Shown here: positions 25,577 through 34,766 of the stretch, one piece after another | Layout: each line of letters opens with the position of its first letter | Position numbering within the stretch: position 1 is the stretch's first letter | Origin: a filamentous cyanobacterium Phorm 6 | GTDB taxonomy: Bacteria > Cyanobacteriota > Cyanobacteriia > Cyanobacteriales > Microcoleaceae | NCBI GenBank assembly: GCA_003003725.1 | Contig: PVWI01000005.1 | Span: forward strand, 1 to 47,046 | Direction: 5' to 3' | DNA length: 47,046 nt | Program-made: the position numbers and the translations under genes | The notes under the pieces: generated by a model | Databases searched by the model: none | What the model was told of the DNA's origin: nothing | The model's input: the letters and a program-made list of their open reading frames with translations, nothing else

Positions 25577-27262
25577 TTAATCTCCGATTTCGAGTTCATT
25601 TGGTTCTTTCCTACCCGTCAGGAAATAAGTCAGCATTTCCCCTTTACCCTTAATCTCGATCTCGCCGCGCTCTTCAAATTCATATTTATATTGCAGCAAA
25701 TCGTAAGTATAGTGGCTGACTTGAATGCGGCCTGGTATGCCATGAGATTCCATCCGACTGGCTGTATTTACTGCATTTCCCCACAAATCATAAATAAATT
25801 TCTTAGTACCGATTACCCCCGCCACCACCGGGCCGCTATTAATCCCGATCCGGAGGTCAAATTTCGCGTCTAGCTTCAAATTCAATTCCTGAATTGCTAC
25901 TAGCATATCCAGTGCCATTTCGGCGATCGCCTCTGCGTGATCTGGGCGTTCAATCGGAATACCGCCCGCTACCATATAAGCGTCCCCGATCGTCTTGATT
26001 TTCTCTAATCCGTGCTTCTCGCTGAGTTTGTCGAAAATTGAGAAAATTTCATTCAGCAAGTATACCAATTTAGTCGCAGACATGGTGGTAGAAATTTGGG
26101 TAAAATTCACCAAATCAGCAAAAAGAATAGTTGCTTTTTCAAACTTGTCTGCAATTACCCCCGGTTCGTTCTTCAACCTGTTTGCGATCGGTTCGGGCAA
26201 AATATTTAGCAGTAAACCCTCAGTTTTTTTTTGTTCTTTCCTGAGTGCACATTCCATCTTTTTGCGCTTGCTTATGTCATGAAAAAATACAGAAATGCCG
26301 TCGTGACTGGGAAAAGCCCGGACTTCCAACCACACTTTTAAGGGACGATAATATTTATCAAAACTTATTCCCACTTGTTTGGCTACAGCTTCATGACACT
26401 CTTCATAAAATACCGAACTTATTAAATTGGGAAACTCTTCCCAAAAAATTTTACCAAAAAGTTCTTCCGGCGCACGCTGCAAAAATTGCGATGCTTTATA
26501 ATTGACGTAAGTAAATTGCCACTGGGGGTCTAGAGCAAAAAAAGCATCGCTCATTCCTTCTAAAAAATTGACAATTTGCTCGTCAGTAGAACGGAGTTTT
26601 GCTTCAATTTGTTGTTGCCGGCTCTGGGCGCGCTTTAATTTAGCATAATTAATTCGCAACTCCATTTGGCTGATAATTTGCCGTCCTAAAGTCCGCAGCG
26701 CTTCGAGTTGTTCTGGGGTGAGATGGCGCGGAACTGTATCTATCGCGCACAAAGTGCCAATGGGGAAACCGTCAGGAGTTACTAACGGTGCTCCAGCATA
26801 AAACCGAATATTTGGATTGGAAGTTACTAGCGGATTCCCGGCAAAGCGATCGTCTTCTAAAGCATTTGGTATAACTAACAATTCATTGGGATTTAAAATA
26901 GCATGAGCACAAAAAGCTAACTCTCTCGGAGTTTCCGGCGCATCCAAACCGACTTTTGATTTAAACCACTGTCGGTTAGAATCTACTAAGCTGACTAAAG
27001 CAATAGGAGTACCGCAAATATAAGATGCTAAAGCTGTTAGGTCATCAAAAGCTTCATCAGCATCTGTATCTAGAATGTTGTACCGGTGAAGTGCTTTTAG
27101 CCTCTCTTCTTCGTTGCTAGGCAAAGGCGCAGCCTGCATCGGCGGCGGTGCGACTATACGTTTCCTAAAAATGCGTGCAAGTCTCCGTGCTGCGAATTTT
27201 TGGACTTGCGTCGCTAGTTTTTCAACTAGCACAAAAAAACTTACTTGCCAAGCTTTATTCAT
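25577..27262 (-). CDS. GAF-PAS class III adenylate cyclase
   Basis: The product is 561 residues. Order: a basic N-terminal region, a GAF domain at about 52-215 ([20 protein letters not shown] ... [13 protein letters not shown]), a PAS domain at about 228-335 ([19 protein letters not shown]), then a short coiled linker ([14 protein letters not shown]) and the class III catalytic domain at about 360-545. Metal Asp residues sit in LFADLVNFT and GDAYMVAGG. The base-selecting pair is Lys ([10 protein letters not shown]) and Asp ([15 protein letters not shown]), the adenine-specific pair, and the transition-state Asn/Arg are in NAVNTASRM. It should make cAMP as a homodimer in response to a signal sensed by GAF or PAS. 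No membrane helix. It lies 62 bp downstream of pepP. Confidence 0.93.
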   Translation of the reverse strand: MNKAWQVSFFVLVEKLATQVQKFAARRLARIFRKRIVAPPPMQAAPLPSNEEERLKALHRYNILDTDADEAFDDLTALASYICGTPIALVSLVDSNRQWFKSKVGLDAPETPRELAFCAHAILNPNELLVIPNALEDDRFAGNPLVTSNPNIRFYAGAPLVTPDGFPIGTLCAIDTVPRHLTPEQLEALRTLGRQIISQMELRINYAKLKRAQSRQQQIEAKLRSTDEQIVNFLEGMSDAFFALDPQWQFTYVNYKASQFLQRAPEELFGKIFWEEFPNLISSVFYEECHEAVAKQVGISFDKYYRPLKVWLEVRAFPSHDGISVFFHDISKRKKMECALRKEQKKTEGLLLNILPEPIANRLKNEPGVIADKFEKATILFADLVNFTQISTTMSATKLVYLLNEIFSIFDKLSEKHGLEKIKTIGDAYMVAGGIPIERPDHAEAIAEMALDMLVAIQELNLKLDAKFDLRIGINSGPVVAGVIGTKKFIYDLWGNAVNTASRMESHGIPGRIQVSHYTYDLLQYKYEFEERGEIEIKGKGEMLTYFLTGRKEPNELEIGD

Positions 27263-27324
27263 ATTTTTTTATATTTGTCAAACCTGATGGAACTGCGGAC
27301 GATCGCAATTAGTGCGATCGATAC

Positions 27325-28734
27325 CTATGCACTTACCGCAACTAACTCCTCAATCTCCAGAGCTTTCGTTGGCAATTCCCCTGTCAATACTTCTCTACCC
27401 CCTTCAGTGACAAGTATATCATCTTCAATGCGTATTCCTCGCACATCGGCAAATTTTTCCAACTCGTCCCACTTTACAAAATCTTTATATTTGGCACGAG
27501 TTTCTGGGTTATTTAAGATTGCTGGAACCTGATAAAATCCAGGTTCGATCGATACCAGCATTCCCGGACGCAAAACACGATTCAGCCGCAAAAATCCCAA
27601 CCCAAACCGACTGCTTCTTGTTCTTCCTTCTTCATAGCCAGCCAAATCTCCTAAATCTTCCATATCGTGAACATCCAAACCGATTAAATGTCCGATACCG
27701 TGTACAAAAAATAGGGCGTGAGCATCCATTTCTACCAACTCGTCAACATTGCCCCGCAAAATACCCAAATCAACCAATCCTTCCGCCATAATCCGAGCAG
27801 CTAACAGGTGAATGTCTTGATATTCCACACCAGGACTAATTTTATCAATACAAGTATCATGGGCTGCCAAAACCACATCATAAATCGCTCTTTGAGTAGG
27901 CGAAAACTTACCAGACACAGGCCAAGTGCGAGTCACATCAGCCGCCCATCCCATTGAAGTTTCTGCACCGACATCTGCTAACAGCAAATCTCCTGTTTGT
28001 AGCGGATGATGATAATGTTCGCTGTGCAGAACTTCGCCATGTACTGTAACGATGCTGGGATAAGCACAGGTCATATTTTCCGAGATAATCACACTTTCCA
28101 TTGCAGCGCGAATGCCCGCTTCAATCTTAGCTGTTCGAGTTGCAGCCATTCCCGCTTTGTGAGCTGCTACGGTGACAGCCGCAGCTTGACGCAATTCGAC
28201 CAAACTGGCTGCATCGTGGCTCAGGCGCAGAGATACGACTGCGTGAGTTAACTCTAAATCGATACCTGTTGGCGATTTGGACGGTGCTAAAGGCCGATCG
28301 CGTCCCGCCCCGCAAGCTACGAGAATATCCGACTGTTGCAACCGAATTAAGCTATCCTGAAGGGCGATCGTTGCCGCACCCATTCCCCGCGACTTCAACT
28401 CACTCATTGGGAAAGCAGCATCAGCGCCAATTAGTTCAGCAATTTCTGCTCTTTTCGGCATTTCCCCGTGCCAAAGTGTGCTACTAGGATCTGCGTCATC
28501 TAAGAACAGTTCTAATTTGCCAGATTCTAAGCGAATCGCCGCATTTTCTAACGGCAAGCCCGCAAAATATAGAAAGTGACTGCTGGCGCGAAATGGATAA
28601 GTAAGTGCTGGATAATTGCGAGGAATACTGCGCCCAGACCAAAGAATTGCCGGAAAATTAATTAAACTAGCCAGTTTTTGCCTGCGTTGGTGCAAAGCAT
28701 TTCTTAACAAATCGTAATTTTTGGTAATTTTCAT
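27325..28734 (-). CDS. pepP: Xaa-Pro aminopeptidase (M24B)
   Basis: The product is 469 residues. It removes N-terminal residues before proline using two metals. The frame is open 74 codons further upstream, but that would run into the divergent gene, and the family starts near MKITKNYDLLRNALHQRRQK, so I use the ATG at 28734. The N-terminal domain covers about residues 1-175; the pita-bread domain follows with metal ligands Asp (ADVGAETSMGWAADVTRTWP, two Asp), His (HGIGHLIGLDVHD), Glu (MLVSIEPGFYQ) and Glu (GIRIEDDILVT). All five ligands are present. Cytoplasmic. Transcribed together with or just before the cyclase gene; divergent from the DUF4332 gene. Confidence 0.93.
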   Translation of the reverse strand: MKITKNYDLLRNALHQRRQKLASLINFPAILWSGRSIPRNYPALTYPFRASSHFLYFAGLPLENAAIRLESGKLELFLDDADPSSTLWHGEMPKRAEIAELIGADAAFPMSELKSRGMGAATIALQDSLIRLQQSDILVACGAGRDRPLAPSKSPTGIDLELTHAVVSLRLSHDAASLVELRQAAAVTVAAHKAGMAATRTAKIEAGIRAAMESVIISENMTCAYPSIVTVHGEVLHSEHYHHPLQTGDLLLADVGAETSMGWAADVTRTWPVSGKFSPTQRAIYDVVLAAHDTCIDKISPGVEYQDIHLLAARIMAEGLVDLGILRGNVDELVEMDAHALFFVHGIGHLIGLDVHDMEDLGDLAGYEEGRTRSSRFGLGFLRLNRVLRPGMLVSIEPGFYQVPAILNNPETRAKYKDFVKWDELEKFADVRGIRIEDDILVTEGGREVLTGELPTKALEIEELVAVSA

Positions 28735-28747
28735 GAAAAGTTTTGTT

Positions 28748-28775
28748 TGTAGTAAGGACTTCAGTCTTTTTTCTT
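28748..28775 (+). repeat. 34-bp repeat family, single copy
   Basis: TTTGTAGTAAGGACTTCAGT followed by CTTTT is one copy of the family found three times at 20456-20551. It sits in the 93-bp divergent promoter region between pepP and the DUF4332 gene. Confidence 0.8.
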
Positions 28776-28827
28776 GACTATTTTCTATTCTAGACTTTAG
28801 AGTATAAGTAAATTCACGGACATAGCG

Positions 28828-29271
28828 ATGAAAACTCCTCAAAAATCTGCTCGAAATTCTGTACAAGTACGGGATTGGCCGATCGCACAATTGCCAGGAT
28901 TGAGCAATGAGAATCAGTCTCAACTGGAAGAATGCGGAATTACGACAACTCAACAACTAATTCGCATGACTAAAACAGTAGAGGCTAAGGCGCTGCTGGC
29001 GCATCAGTTGCAGGTTAATCCTCAATATGTCAAAAAATGGGTGGCTCTGGCCTTATTGGCTCGCATTCCGAGTGTAGGCTGCCAATATTGCGGGCTACTG
29101 CTTCACGCCGGCGTCGCTTCTCCGGCTCAATTGGCGCAAATGCCGGTGGGAAGATTGCACGAACAAATCTTGAGAATGCACGTAGCGATGATGCAGCGCA
29201 ACGACTTAACTCCTTCAGTCGATCGCGTGCAAAAATGGATTGAAGAAGCAAAATTAGTCATTAGTCATTAG
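28828..29271 (+). CDS. DUF4332 (helix-hairpin-helix) protein
   Basis: The product is 147 residues. It contains two helix-hairpin-helix-like units: residues ~18-70 (IAQLPGLSNENQSQLEECGI) and ~80-140 (IPSVGCQYCGLLLHAGVASP). This matches DUF4332, a family of small cyanobacterial proteins of unknown role with HhH modules that could bind DNA or pack with protein. A CxxC (GCQYCG) lies in the second unit. The last residues (LVISH) and stop codon are made by a heptamer repeat, so the native end may have been slightly different. It is followed by an Spx-like gene across about 88 bp of repeat. Confidence 0.82.
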   Translation: MKTPQKSARNSVQVRDWPIAQLPGLSNENQSQLEECGITTTQQLIRMTKTVEAKALLAHQLQVNPQYVKKWVALALLARIPSVGCQYCGLLLHAGVASPAQLAQMPVGRLHEQILRMHVAMMQRNDLTPSVDRVQKWIEEAKLVISH

Positions 29272-29352
29272 TTATTGGTCATTAGTTATTAGTTATTAGT
29301 TATTTGTTATTAGTACCAGTCAACAGTCAACAGTCAACAGTCAACAGTCAAC
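29256..29352. repeat. Heptamer tandem repeats (TTATTAG then TCAACAG)
   Basis: Two adjacent heptamer arrays: ATTAGTC/ATTAGTT units to about 29312, then five TCAACAG units to 29352. The first overlaps the 3' end of the DUF4332 gene and the second stops 8 bp before the Spx-like start codon, leaving no room for a Shine-Dalgarno sequence. Confidence 0.9.
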
Positions 29353-29359
29353 AAATATT

Positions 29360-29716
29360 ATGTCAATTCAAGTCTATGGAATCCCCAACTGCGGAACCTG
29401 CAAAAAAGCCTTCAAATGGCTAGAAGATAGTGGAGTCACCTATGAATTTATCAACACCAAAGAAAATCCACCGACTCGCGAGATGATTGAAAACTGGGTA
29501 AATTCTTTAGGTTTTCAACCAATGCGAAATACTTCCGGTCAATCTTACCGCGATTTGGGCGAAGTTCGGAATAATTGGACAAACAAAGAGTGGATTGAGG
29601 CTTTTGCTAAGGATGCGATGCTGCTGAAGCGTCCTCTGTTTGTGAAGGATAAAACGGCGGTTTTAGTAGGTTTTAGAGACACACCAGATGTGATGCGGGA
29701 AAAGTTGGGAATTTAG
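29360..29716 (+). CDS. Spx/ArsC (MgsR-like) thioredoxin-fold protein
   Basis: The product is 118 residues, the normal size. It starts MSIQVYGIPNCGTCKKAF, with CGTC at residues 11-14, and keeps the family RNTSGQSYRDL and FVKDKTAVLVGFRD blocks. The CxxC is as in Spx/MgsR rather than the single-Cys ArsC; the fold family includes arsenate reductases and Spx-type regulators. No arsenic genes are nearby, so a redox regulator or reductase role is as likely as arsenate reduction. A perfect palindrome starts at the base after its stop codon. Confidence 0.88.
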   Translation: MSIQVYGIPNCGTCKKAFKWLEDSGVTYEFINTKENPPTREMIENWVNSLGFQPMRNTSGQSYRDLGEVRNNWTNKEWIEAFAKDAMLLKRPLFVKDKTAVLVGFRDTPDVMREKLGI

Positions 29717-29751
29717 AAGTTATATAAAATCCGTCGGATTTTATATAACTT
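29717..29751. terminator. Perfect 17-bp-arm palindrome abutting the Spx-like stop codon
   Basis: Arms AAGTTATATAAAATCCG and CGGATTTTATATAACTT surround a single T. The hairpin begins right after the stop codon and could end transcription or protect the transcript 3' end, though no U-tract follows. It directly abuts the next inverted repeat. Confidence 0.55.
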
Positions 29752-29813
29752 GTCATTGCGAGGAACGAAGCAATCGCTTAGTCTCTAGGATTGCTTCGTT
29801 CCTCGCAATGACA
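29751..29813. repeat. Inverted repeat with exact 25-bp arms (TCATTGCGAGGAACGAAGC family)
   Basis: TGTCATTGCGAGGAACGAAG plus CAATC, and its exact inverse, flank a 13-bp loop. This resembles a dispersed palindromic repeat I have seen in unrelated bacteria. It is non-coding. Confidence 0.85.
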
Positions 29814-29887
29814 GAGAGGAGTATTCCGTTTTTGTGGGGGCTTTTGAACGCGAATGAAAATCACTCACATAGCAGATATAATGAAGC

Positions 29888-29980
29888 TCAGAATTCGTTT
29901 TTGTGCAAATCCATCAAGTCGGAAACCTGATTTTCCGTCAGAGTTTCAACAATCCGATATTGATTCATTTTGTCGGTCAT
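29888..29980 (-). pseudogene. Remnant N terminus of a GNAT acetyltransferase (30 codons)
   Basis: A 30-codon frame reads MNQYRIVETLTENQVSDLMD then LHKNEF and a stop. It resembles the opening of small GNAT acetyltransferases, whose sequence usually goes on after a similar NE[FW]W block. Nothing homologous follows, and the palindromic repeats at 29717-29813 lie just beyond. The start overlaps the end of the ABC exporter gene by 35 bp. I read it as a truncated gene; a real small peptide is possible but less likely. Confidence 0.4.
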
Positions 29981-31580
29981 ACTCTATTTTACCGTAATCT
30001 AGTTTAATTGCGCGATCGGCTAAATCAAAATAGCGGTCATCATGGCTAATCACAAACACAGTTTTTCCCCGCTGCTTCAACTCCGGTAACAACTGCTTAT
30101 AAAAAATATCCCGAAAAAACGGGTCTTGATCCGAAGCCCACTCATCAAACAAATAAATCGGCCTATCTTCCAAATAAGCCGTCAGCAAAGCCAGCCGTTT
30201 TCGCTGTCCCTGAGACAAAGCCGTAGTTGACAAAACGCCATCTTTCACCTCAACTTTCTTGTCCAAATGAAACTCTCGCAGATATTCAGCCGCCTGCTTG
30301 TCCAAATCGTGATTAGTCATCCCTAACAACCTTTCAAACAAATAGAAATCAGAAAAAATAACCGAAAAATGTTGCCTATACCACTCTCGATTCTGCTCAG
30401 TAATCGGCTGTCCATCTAAGAGGATTTCTCCTGATTCAGGAATATACAAACCCGTAATTAACTTAGCCAAAGTAGACTTACCACTGCCATTCCCACCAAT
30501 GATAAACACCAAATCACCCGCATGAAACTTCAAACTTAACTCACCCAAAATAAAATTGCTGTCTTCTTTTTCTCCCGGATAGCGGTGAGTAGCTTCCTTC
30601 AATTCCAGAGTCTGCCAATCAGAAGTTTCTACCCTTTTTACCACAGAACTTGTCTCAGTTTGACTTGCCAAAGCCAGTCCCATTTTTTCTATCTTCTCCA
30701 CCGAAGTATTAGCCCGAAAAATCGCCGGCAACCTTTGCAAAATATTCTGAAACGGAGACATTAAATAGGTGCTTGTCAGAATATACGCAGATAAAACCGG
30801 AGTAGAAACCGGCACAAATTTGGGCAAAGCAAATAACAGCAAACCCATCAGCATAAAAAACAACAATTGCCCCACTCCAATCGCCACAGCACCCGTATTC
30901 AAAGCAGTCACGTTATAATCGCGGGAAGCATCAGCGCTTACCTGCAATTCTTCCGTAAAAAACTCTTGGCGGCGCAAAGAGTGCAGTTTTAGTTCCTTAA
31001 TTCCGTCAGTAATACTGCGAAAATGCTTAAATAATACATCTTGTTCTTCTCTGGCTAAATCGAAGAATTTCCGCATTTTATTGAGCAGCAGTTGTACAGT
31101 GCCAATCATCAGCACCAAAAAACCAAATACCACCACAAAAACCGTGCCAGAAATCGTGCTTAAATAAGTTAAACACCCGACAACAACGGCGATATCTACG
31201 CAGAGAAAAGGAATCAAAAATATAGTATTAGAAAGAGTTCCCACATCATCAGTCAGAGTTGCCAGCAAGCGGTTAGCGCCCAACTCTTCCAAATTTCGCA
31301 GCGGAGTAGACAAAATGCCACGACTCAAACTCAGTCGCAGATTATAAACTGCTTCTTGAGAAAGATAGATTAACAAAAATTGAGAGACAAAGCCACTCAA
31401 GAGAGCCAAAATTGCCAATCCCGCAAAATACCAGACTAAATTACCATTAGAATTGTCGCTGATTGCCCGGTTAATTAGGGCAATTAACATAGCACTGGAA
31501 CCGCCGCTGATTAAGCCTGTGAATATAGCAATAGAAACATTTAACCAAGAAGCTTTTAACAGTAGCCAGATTACATTCAT
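29946..31580 (-). CDS. Cyclic-peptide-type ABC exporter (SyrD/PvdE-like)
   Basis: The product is 544 residues, shorter than most exporters, as in the cyclic peptide exporter family. Residues 1-300 form a six-helix transmembrane domain. The NBD has Walker A (IIGGNGSGKSTLAKLITGLY), an unusual signature (TALSQGQRKRLALLTAYLED), Walker B with DEWASDQDP in place of the usual DEATSALD, and switch His (VISHDDRYFD). These variants are typical of that family, which exports siderophore precursors, lipopeptides or small cyclic peptides. No peptide synthetase or precursor gene is nearby, so the cargo is unknown. It acts in the inner membrane as a homodimer. The upstream region is the 34-bp repeat cluster. 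Confidence 0.9.
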   Translation of the reverse strand: MNVIWLLLKASWLNVSIAIFTGLISGGSSAMLIALINRAISDNSNGNLVWYFAGLAILALLSGFVSQFLLIYLSQEAVYNLRLSLSRGILSTPLRNLEELGANRLLATLTDDVGTLSNTIFLIPFLCVDIAVVVGCLTYLSTISGTVFVVVFGFLVLMIGTVQLLLNKMRKFFDLAREEQDVLFKHFRSITDGIKELKLHSLRRQEFFTEELQVSADASRDYNVTALNTGAVAIGVGQLLFFMLMGLLLFALPKFVPVSTPVLSAYILTSTYLMSPFQNILQRLPAIFRANTSVEKIEKMGLALASQTETSSVVKRVETSDWQTLELKEATHRYPGEKEDSNFILGELSLKFHAGDLVFIIGGNGSGKSTLAKLITGLYIPESGEILLDGQPITEQNREWYRQHFSVIFSDFYLFERLLGMTNHDLDKQAAEYLREFHLDKKVEVKDGVLSTTALSQGQRKRLALLTAYLEDRPIYLFDEWASDQDPFFRDIFYKQLLPELKQRGKTVFVISHDDRYFDLADRAIKLDYGKIEYDRQNESISDC

Positions 31581-31606
31581 GCGATTTTACTTTGAGTTGA
31601 ATAAGT

Positions 31607-31781
31607 GTTCGTAGTGAGGACTTCAGTCCTCTCTCATGGGATGCGGACTAAAGTCCTCACTACGAACCAAATTACTGCGGACTAAAGTCCTCACTACGAA
31701 CCAAATTACTGCGGACTAAAGTCCTCACTACGAACCAAATTACTGATGCGGACTAAAGTCCTCACTACGAACCAAATTACT
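31607..31781 (-). repeat. 34-bp repeat cluster: four units plus one opposite copy
   Basis: Four units of 34 bp (31643-31676, 31677-31710, 31711-31744, 31748-31781) read GCGGACTAAAGTCCTCACTA then CGAACCAAATTACT. An opposite copy at 31607-31634 makes a large inverted repeat with the first unit. The last unit supplies the stop codon of the Uma2 gene. The family is the same as at 20456-20551, with the same 34-bp period. Confidence 0.92.
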
Positions 31782-32376
31782 GATGTAATTCAGTCTCGTC
31801 TGTTTCAAACACTACTTTATTGTAAATCTCATTCATCGACATTTGCACTCCCATCGCAGCGAAAGAAACTGTTGCCGCTTCTCCCTCATATTCCTGAAAC
31901 AACCATTGATTCGATTCATTTTTAATATACTGTGCGACTAAGAATTCGGATTGATTGACTAATATATACTCGCGGAATTCAGGAATCGAGCGATAAAACC
32001 GAAACTTATCCTCCTGATCGAAATTCTTGGTAGACTTAGAAAGCACTTCCACAATCAGGACAGGATTGAGTATCTCATCACTGCGTGCGTCGTTGAAAAT
32101 GGGTTCTCCTTCAATCACCATTACATCGGGGTAAGTTCCCCGTCGATACCGAGGAATCCACAACCGCAAATCGTTGTGAAAAAGCTCATAGGGCTGCCCC
32201 TCAAGCAAGTTTCCCAAGACTCTACTCAAATTGCGGATAATCCGGCTGTGATTAATACTACCACCAGTCATTTGTACAATTTCTCCATCGCGGTATTCAT
32301 TTCTAAACTCAGCAGTTTCCTCTAACTCCCGGTACTCATCTAGAGTATAAATTTTTTGCTTACTTTGTACTAACAT
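31777..32376 (-). CDS. Uma2 family putative endonuclease (copy 2)
   Basis: The product is 199 residues. Uma2 (DUF820) proteins have a PD-(D/E)xK nuclease-like fold and are greatly expanded in cyanobacteria; a biochemical role is not settled. The likely core is YPDVMV (Asp), NPVLIVEVLS (Glu) and the following STKNFD (Lys), all present, with EFRNEYRDGEIVQMTGGSIN near the N terminus. It starts at MLVQSKQKIYTLDEY behind an AGAGGT Shine-Dalgarno. It is a tandem paralogue of the next gene, differing mainly in the region around residues 60-95. Confidence 0.92.
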   Translation of the reverse strand: MLVQSKQKIYTLDEYRELEETAEFRNEYRDGEIVQMTGGSINHSRIIRNLSRVLGNLLEGQPYELFHNDLRLWIPRYRRGTYPDVMVIEGEPIFNDARSDEILNPVLIVEVLSKSTKNFDQEDKFRFYRSIPEFREYILVNQSEFLVAQYIKNESNQWLFQEYEGEAATVSFAAMGVQMSMNEIYNKVVFETDETELHQ

Positions 32377-32450
32377 TTTTACCTCTGTACAAACTTTTAT
32401 CTGCGTTAATCTGTGTTAATCTGCCTACATCTGCGGTTAAAAAAGATAAT

Positions 32451-33041
32451 TTAATCAGTCTCCTCCGTTTCAAATACAACCAACTCATAAATATCGCTCA
32501 TCGACATTTGCACTTCCACCGAAGCGAAGGAAACTATTGCCGATTCTCCTTCATATTCCCGAAATAACCAATCATTAGATTCGGTTTTAATATATTGTGT
32601 CACTAAAAACTCAGATTGATTGACTAATACATACTCGCGGAATTCAGGAATCGATCGATAAAACCGAAACTTGTCCTCTTTATCAAAATCCTTGGTAGAC
32701 TTAGAAAGCACTTCCACAATCAGCACCGGATTGAGTATTTCATCTTTCCGTCCCTCTGTACAAACTAATTCTCCTTCAACTACCATCACATCTGGATAAG
32801 TTCCGCGTCGATACCGAGGAATCCACAACCGCAAATCGCTCATAAATGGTCTTGCATTCTTTCCCCGCAAAGCAGATTTTAAGAACGCATAAATATTACC
32901 GATTATCTGGCTGTGATTAATACTACCACCAGCCATTTGTACAATTTCTCCATCGCGGTATTCATTTCTAAACTCAGCGGTTTCCTCTAACTCCCGGTAC
33001 TCATCTAGACTATAAAACTTTTGCTGATTTTGTAGTAACAT
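32451..33041 (-). CDS. Uma2 family putative endonuclease (copy 1)
   Basis: The product is 196 residues and strongly similar to the gene downstream of it. I use the ATG at 33041 rather than one four codons upstream, because MLLQNQQKFYSLDEY aligns with the paralogue's first residues and GGAGGT lies five bases before it. The core motifs YPDVMVVEGE, NPVLIVEVLS and KSTKDFD are intact. The leader regions of both copies also match (ATCTGCGTTAATCTG repeats at about 32395-32445 and 33060-33105), so gene and leader were duplicated together. Function unknown; probably a nuclease-fold protein. Confidence 0.92.
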   Translation of the reverse strand: MLLQNQQKFYSLDEYRELEETAEFRNEYRDGEIVQMAGGSINHSQIIGNIYAFLKSALRGKNARPFMSDLRLWIPRYRRGTYPDVMVVEGELVCTEGRKDEILNPVLIVEVLSKSTKDFDKEDKFRFYRSIPEFREYVLVNQSEFLVTQYIKTESNDWLFREYEGESAIVSFASVEVQMSMSDIYELVVFETEETD

Positions 33042-33140
33042 TTTTACCTCCATACAAACTCTTATCTGCGTTAATCTGCGTTAATCTGCCTGCATCTGCG
33101 GTTAAAAATTATAATTAACAGTATATCACAACCAAAAAGA

Positions 33141-33170
33141 AACGCCTAACTGTAAAGAGTCAGGCGTTTT
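33141..33170 (-). terminator. Rho-independent terminator downstream of ndhB
   Basis: An inverted repeat AACGCCTAACT / AGTCAGGCGTT with a six-base loop has a T-rich run on both strands (TTTTTC on plus, TTTCTTTTT on minus). It lies 25 bp past the ndhB stop codon and would end that transcript; it may also work from the other side. Confidence 0.75.
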
Positions 33171-33194
33171 TCAAGATTTCAAAACTAGGTAAAC

Positions 33195-34766
33195 TTAATC
33201 CCGGCGAGACAACAAATTCGATTCGATTTTCGCAGCTACAACAGGTTGCACGTGACTCGTGGCAGACTGCAACATGGGAGTTTTGGTGACAGAATCGTTT
33301 GCTAAGTTAAACAAAGGATTAGACAAAATACCAGCCAATGTTGTCGCAACCAAAGTGAGTACGACGCTGACTTGCAAAGGTCGCATTCCCTGAAGATTCC
33401 AGCGAACTTCGGGATAATTTTTGACAACATCTGACATCTCTTGAGGTTCCTTGACTACCATCATCTTGACGACACGGATGTAGTAGTAAATCGAAATTAC
33501 GCTGGTAACTAATGCCAAGATAACTAAGCCGTAAAGCCCAGCTTGCCAGCCAGCCCAGAATAGATAGATTTTTCCGAAGAATCCAGCTAGCGGCGGAATT
33601 CCACCGAGAGAAAGTAAACAAATACTCAATGCTAGAGTTAGCAATGGGTCTTTTTGGTACAAACCGGAGTATTCGCTGATTTGGTCTGTTCCAGTCCGCA
33701 GCGAGAAGAGGATGATGCAGGCGAATGCGCCTAGGTTCATGAACAGATAAACCAACATATAAAATATCATGCTGGAGTAACCGGCTTCGGTTCCTGCGAC
33801 TAAACCAATCATCACAAATCCGGCTTGGGCGATCGACGAATAAGCCAAAAGCCGCTTCATGCTAGTCTGGGCGAGGGCAACTACATTGCCCAACACCATG
33901 CTGAGTATGGCTAGGGCTGTAAATACGAAGTGCCACTGTTCGATAAGTGCGGGGAATGCACTTGTTAACAACCGGATGGCTAGGGCAAAACCGGCTGCTT
34001 TGGAACCGACGGAAAGGAAGGCGACAACGGGTGTTGGCGAACCTTCGTAAACGTCTGGAGTCCATTGGTGGAAGGGAACTGCGGAGATTTTGAAGGCGAT
34101 TCCGGCGATCGCAAAAACCAATGCAATCACCAAACCGAGAGATTGACCGTTATTAACTGTAGAAAGGTTAACTGCGATCGCGCTTAGCGTAGTTTCACCA
34201 CCAGACAACCCGTATAGCAGCGACAAACCGTAGAGAAATACCGCCGAAGAAGATGCACCAATTAACAAATATTTCAAAGCAGCTTCATTGGAACGCGGAT
34301 CGCGTTTTGTGTAACCCGTCAGCAAATAAGACGAGATACTCAGAGTTTCCAACGAAATAAAAATCATCACCAATTCATTAGCGCCGGAAAGGAACATTCC
34401 CCCCAAAGTAGCGCTGAGCAAAATGCAGATAAATTCCGCTAAAGCAGTACCCGTTTGCAGTACGTAGCGGACGGATATCAAAATAGTGACAGCCGTCGTC
34501 AAAGCGATAATTCCGCGAAATACCAAACTCAAGGCATCGCTGTTAAAACCGCCCAGAAACGAGATGGTATTAACGTTATCCCACTGCAAACACAAAGCAC
34601 CAACGGCGGCTAGCAAACCCGCAACGGCAACGTAGGGAGTCCAACTAGAGGAACTGCGGCCTACGATTAAATCGCCGACGAGAACCACCAAGAGGGTGAC
34701 AATGATAATTCCCTCCGGCAAGATAGTTCCAGCATTTAGCTGGGCGGCAAGAGTAGCAAAATCCAT
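33195..34766 (-). CDS. ndhB: NAD(P)H-quinone oxidoreductase subunit 2 (NDH-1 subunit B/N)
   Basis: The product is 523 residues with about 14 membrane helices. It is one of the antiporter-like proton-pumping subunits of the cyanobacterial NDH-1 complexes, which serve respiration, cyclic electron flow and CO2 uptake. The frame is open further upstream, but the family start is [19 protein letters not shown], so I use the ATG at 34766. Family blocks include [19 protein letters not shown], the Lys of [19 protein letters not shown], and the [19 protein letters not shown] block. As is usual in cyanobacteria it stands alone, away from other ndh genes. A terminator follows at 33141-33170. Confidence 0.97.
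   Translation of the reverse strand: MDFATLAAQLNAGTILPEGIIIVTLLVVLVGDLIVGRSSSSWTPYVAVAGLLAAVGALCLQWDNVNTISFLGGFNSDALSLVFRGIIALTTAVTILISVRYVLQTGTALAEFICILLSATLGGMFLSGANELVMIFISLETLSISSYLLTGYTKRDPRSNEAALKYLLIGASSSAVFLYGLSLLYGLSGGETTLSAIAVNLSTVNNGQSLGLVIALVFAIAGIAFKISAVPFHQWTPDVYEGSPTPVVAFLSVGSKAAGFALAIRLLTSAFPALIEQWHFVFTALAILSMVLGNVVALAQTSMKRLLAYSSIAQAGFVMIGLVAGTEAGYSSMIFYMLVYLFMNLGAFACIILFSLRTGTDQISEYSGLYQKDPLLTLALSICLLSLGGIPPLAGFFGKIYLFWAGWQAGLYGLVILALVTSVISIYYYIRVVKMMVVKEPQEMSDVVKNYPEVRWNLQGMRPLQVSVVLTLVATTLAGILSNPLFNLANDSVTKTPMLQSATSHVQPVVAAKIESNLLSRRD

Noticed and set aside
28735-28956. N-terminal extension of pepP by 74 codons
   Set aside because: It overlaps the divergent DUF4332 gene, contains a dispersed repeat, and family members start at MKITKNY-like sequence.
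31643-31781. Possible CRISPR array
   Set aside because: Same 34-bp unit repeated almost without change; no spacer diversity.
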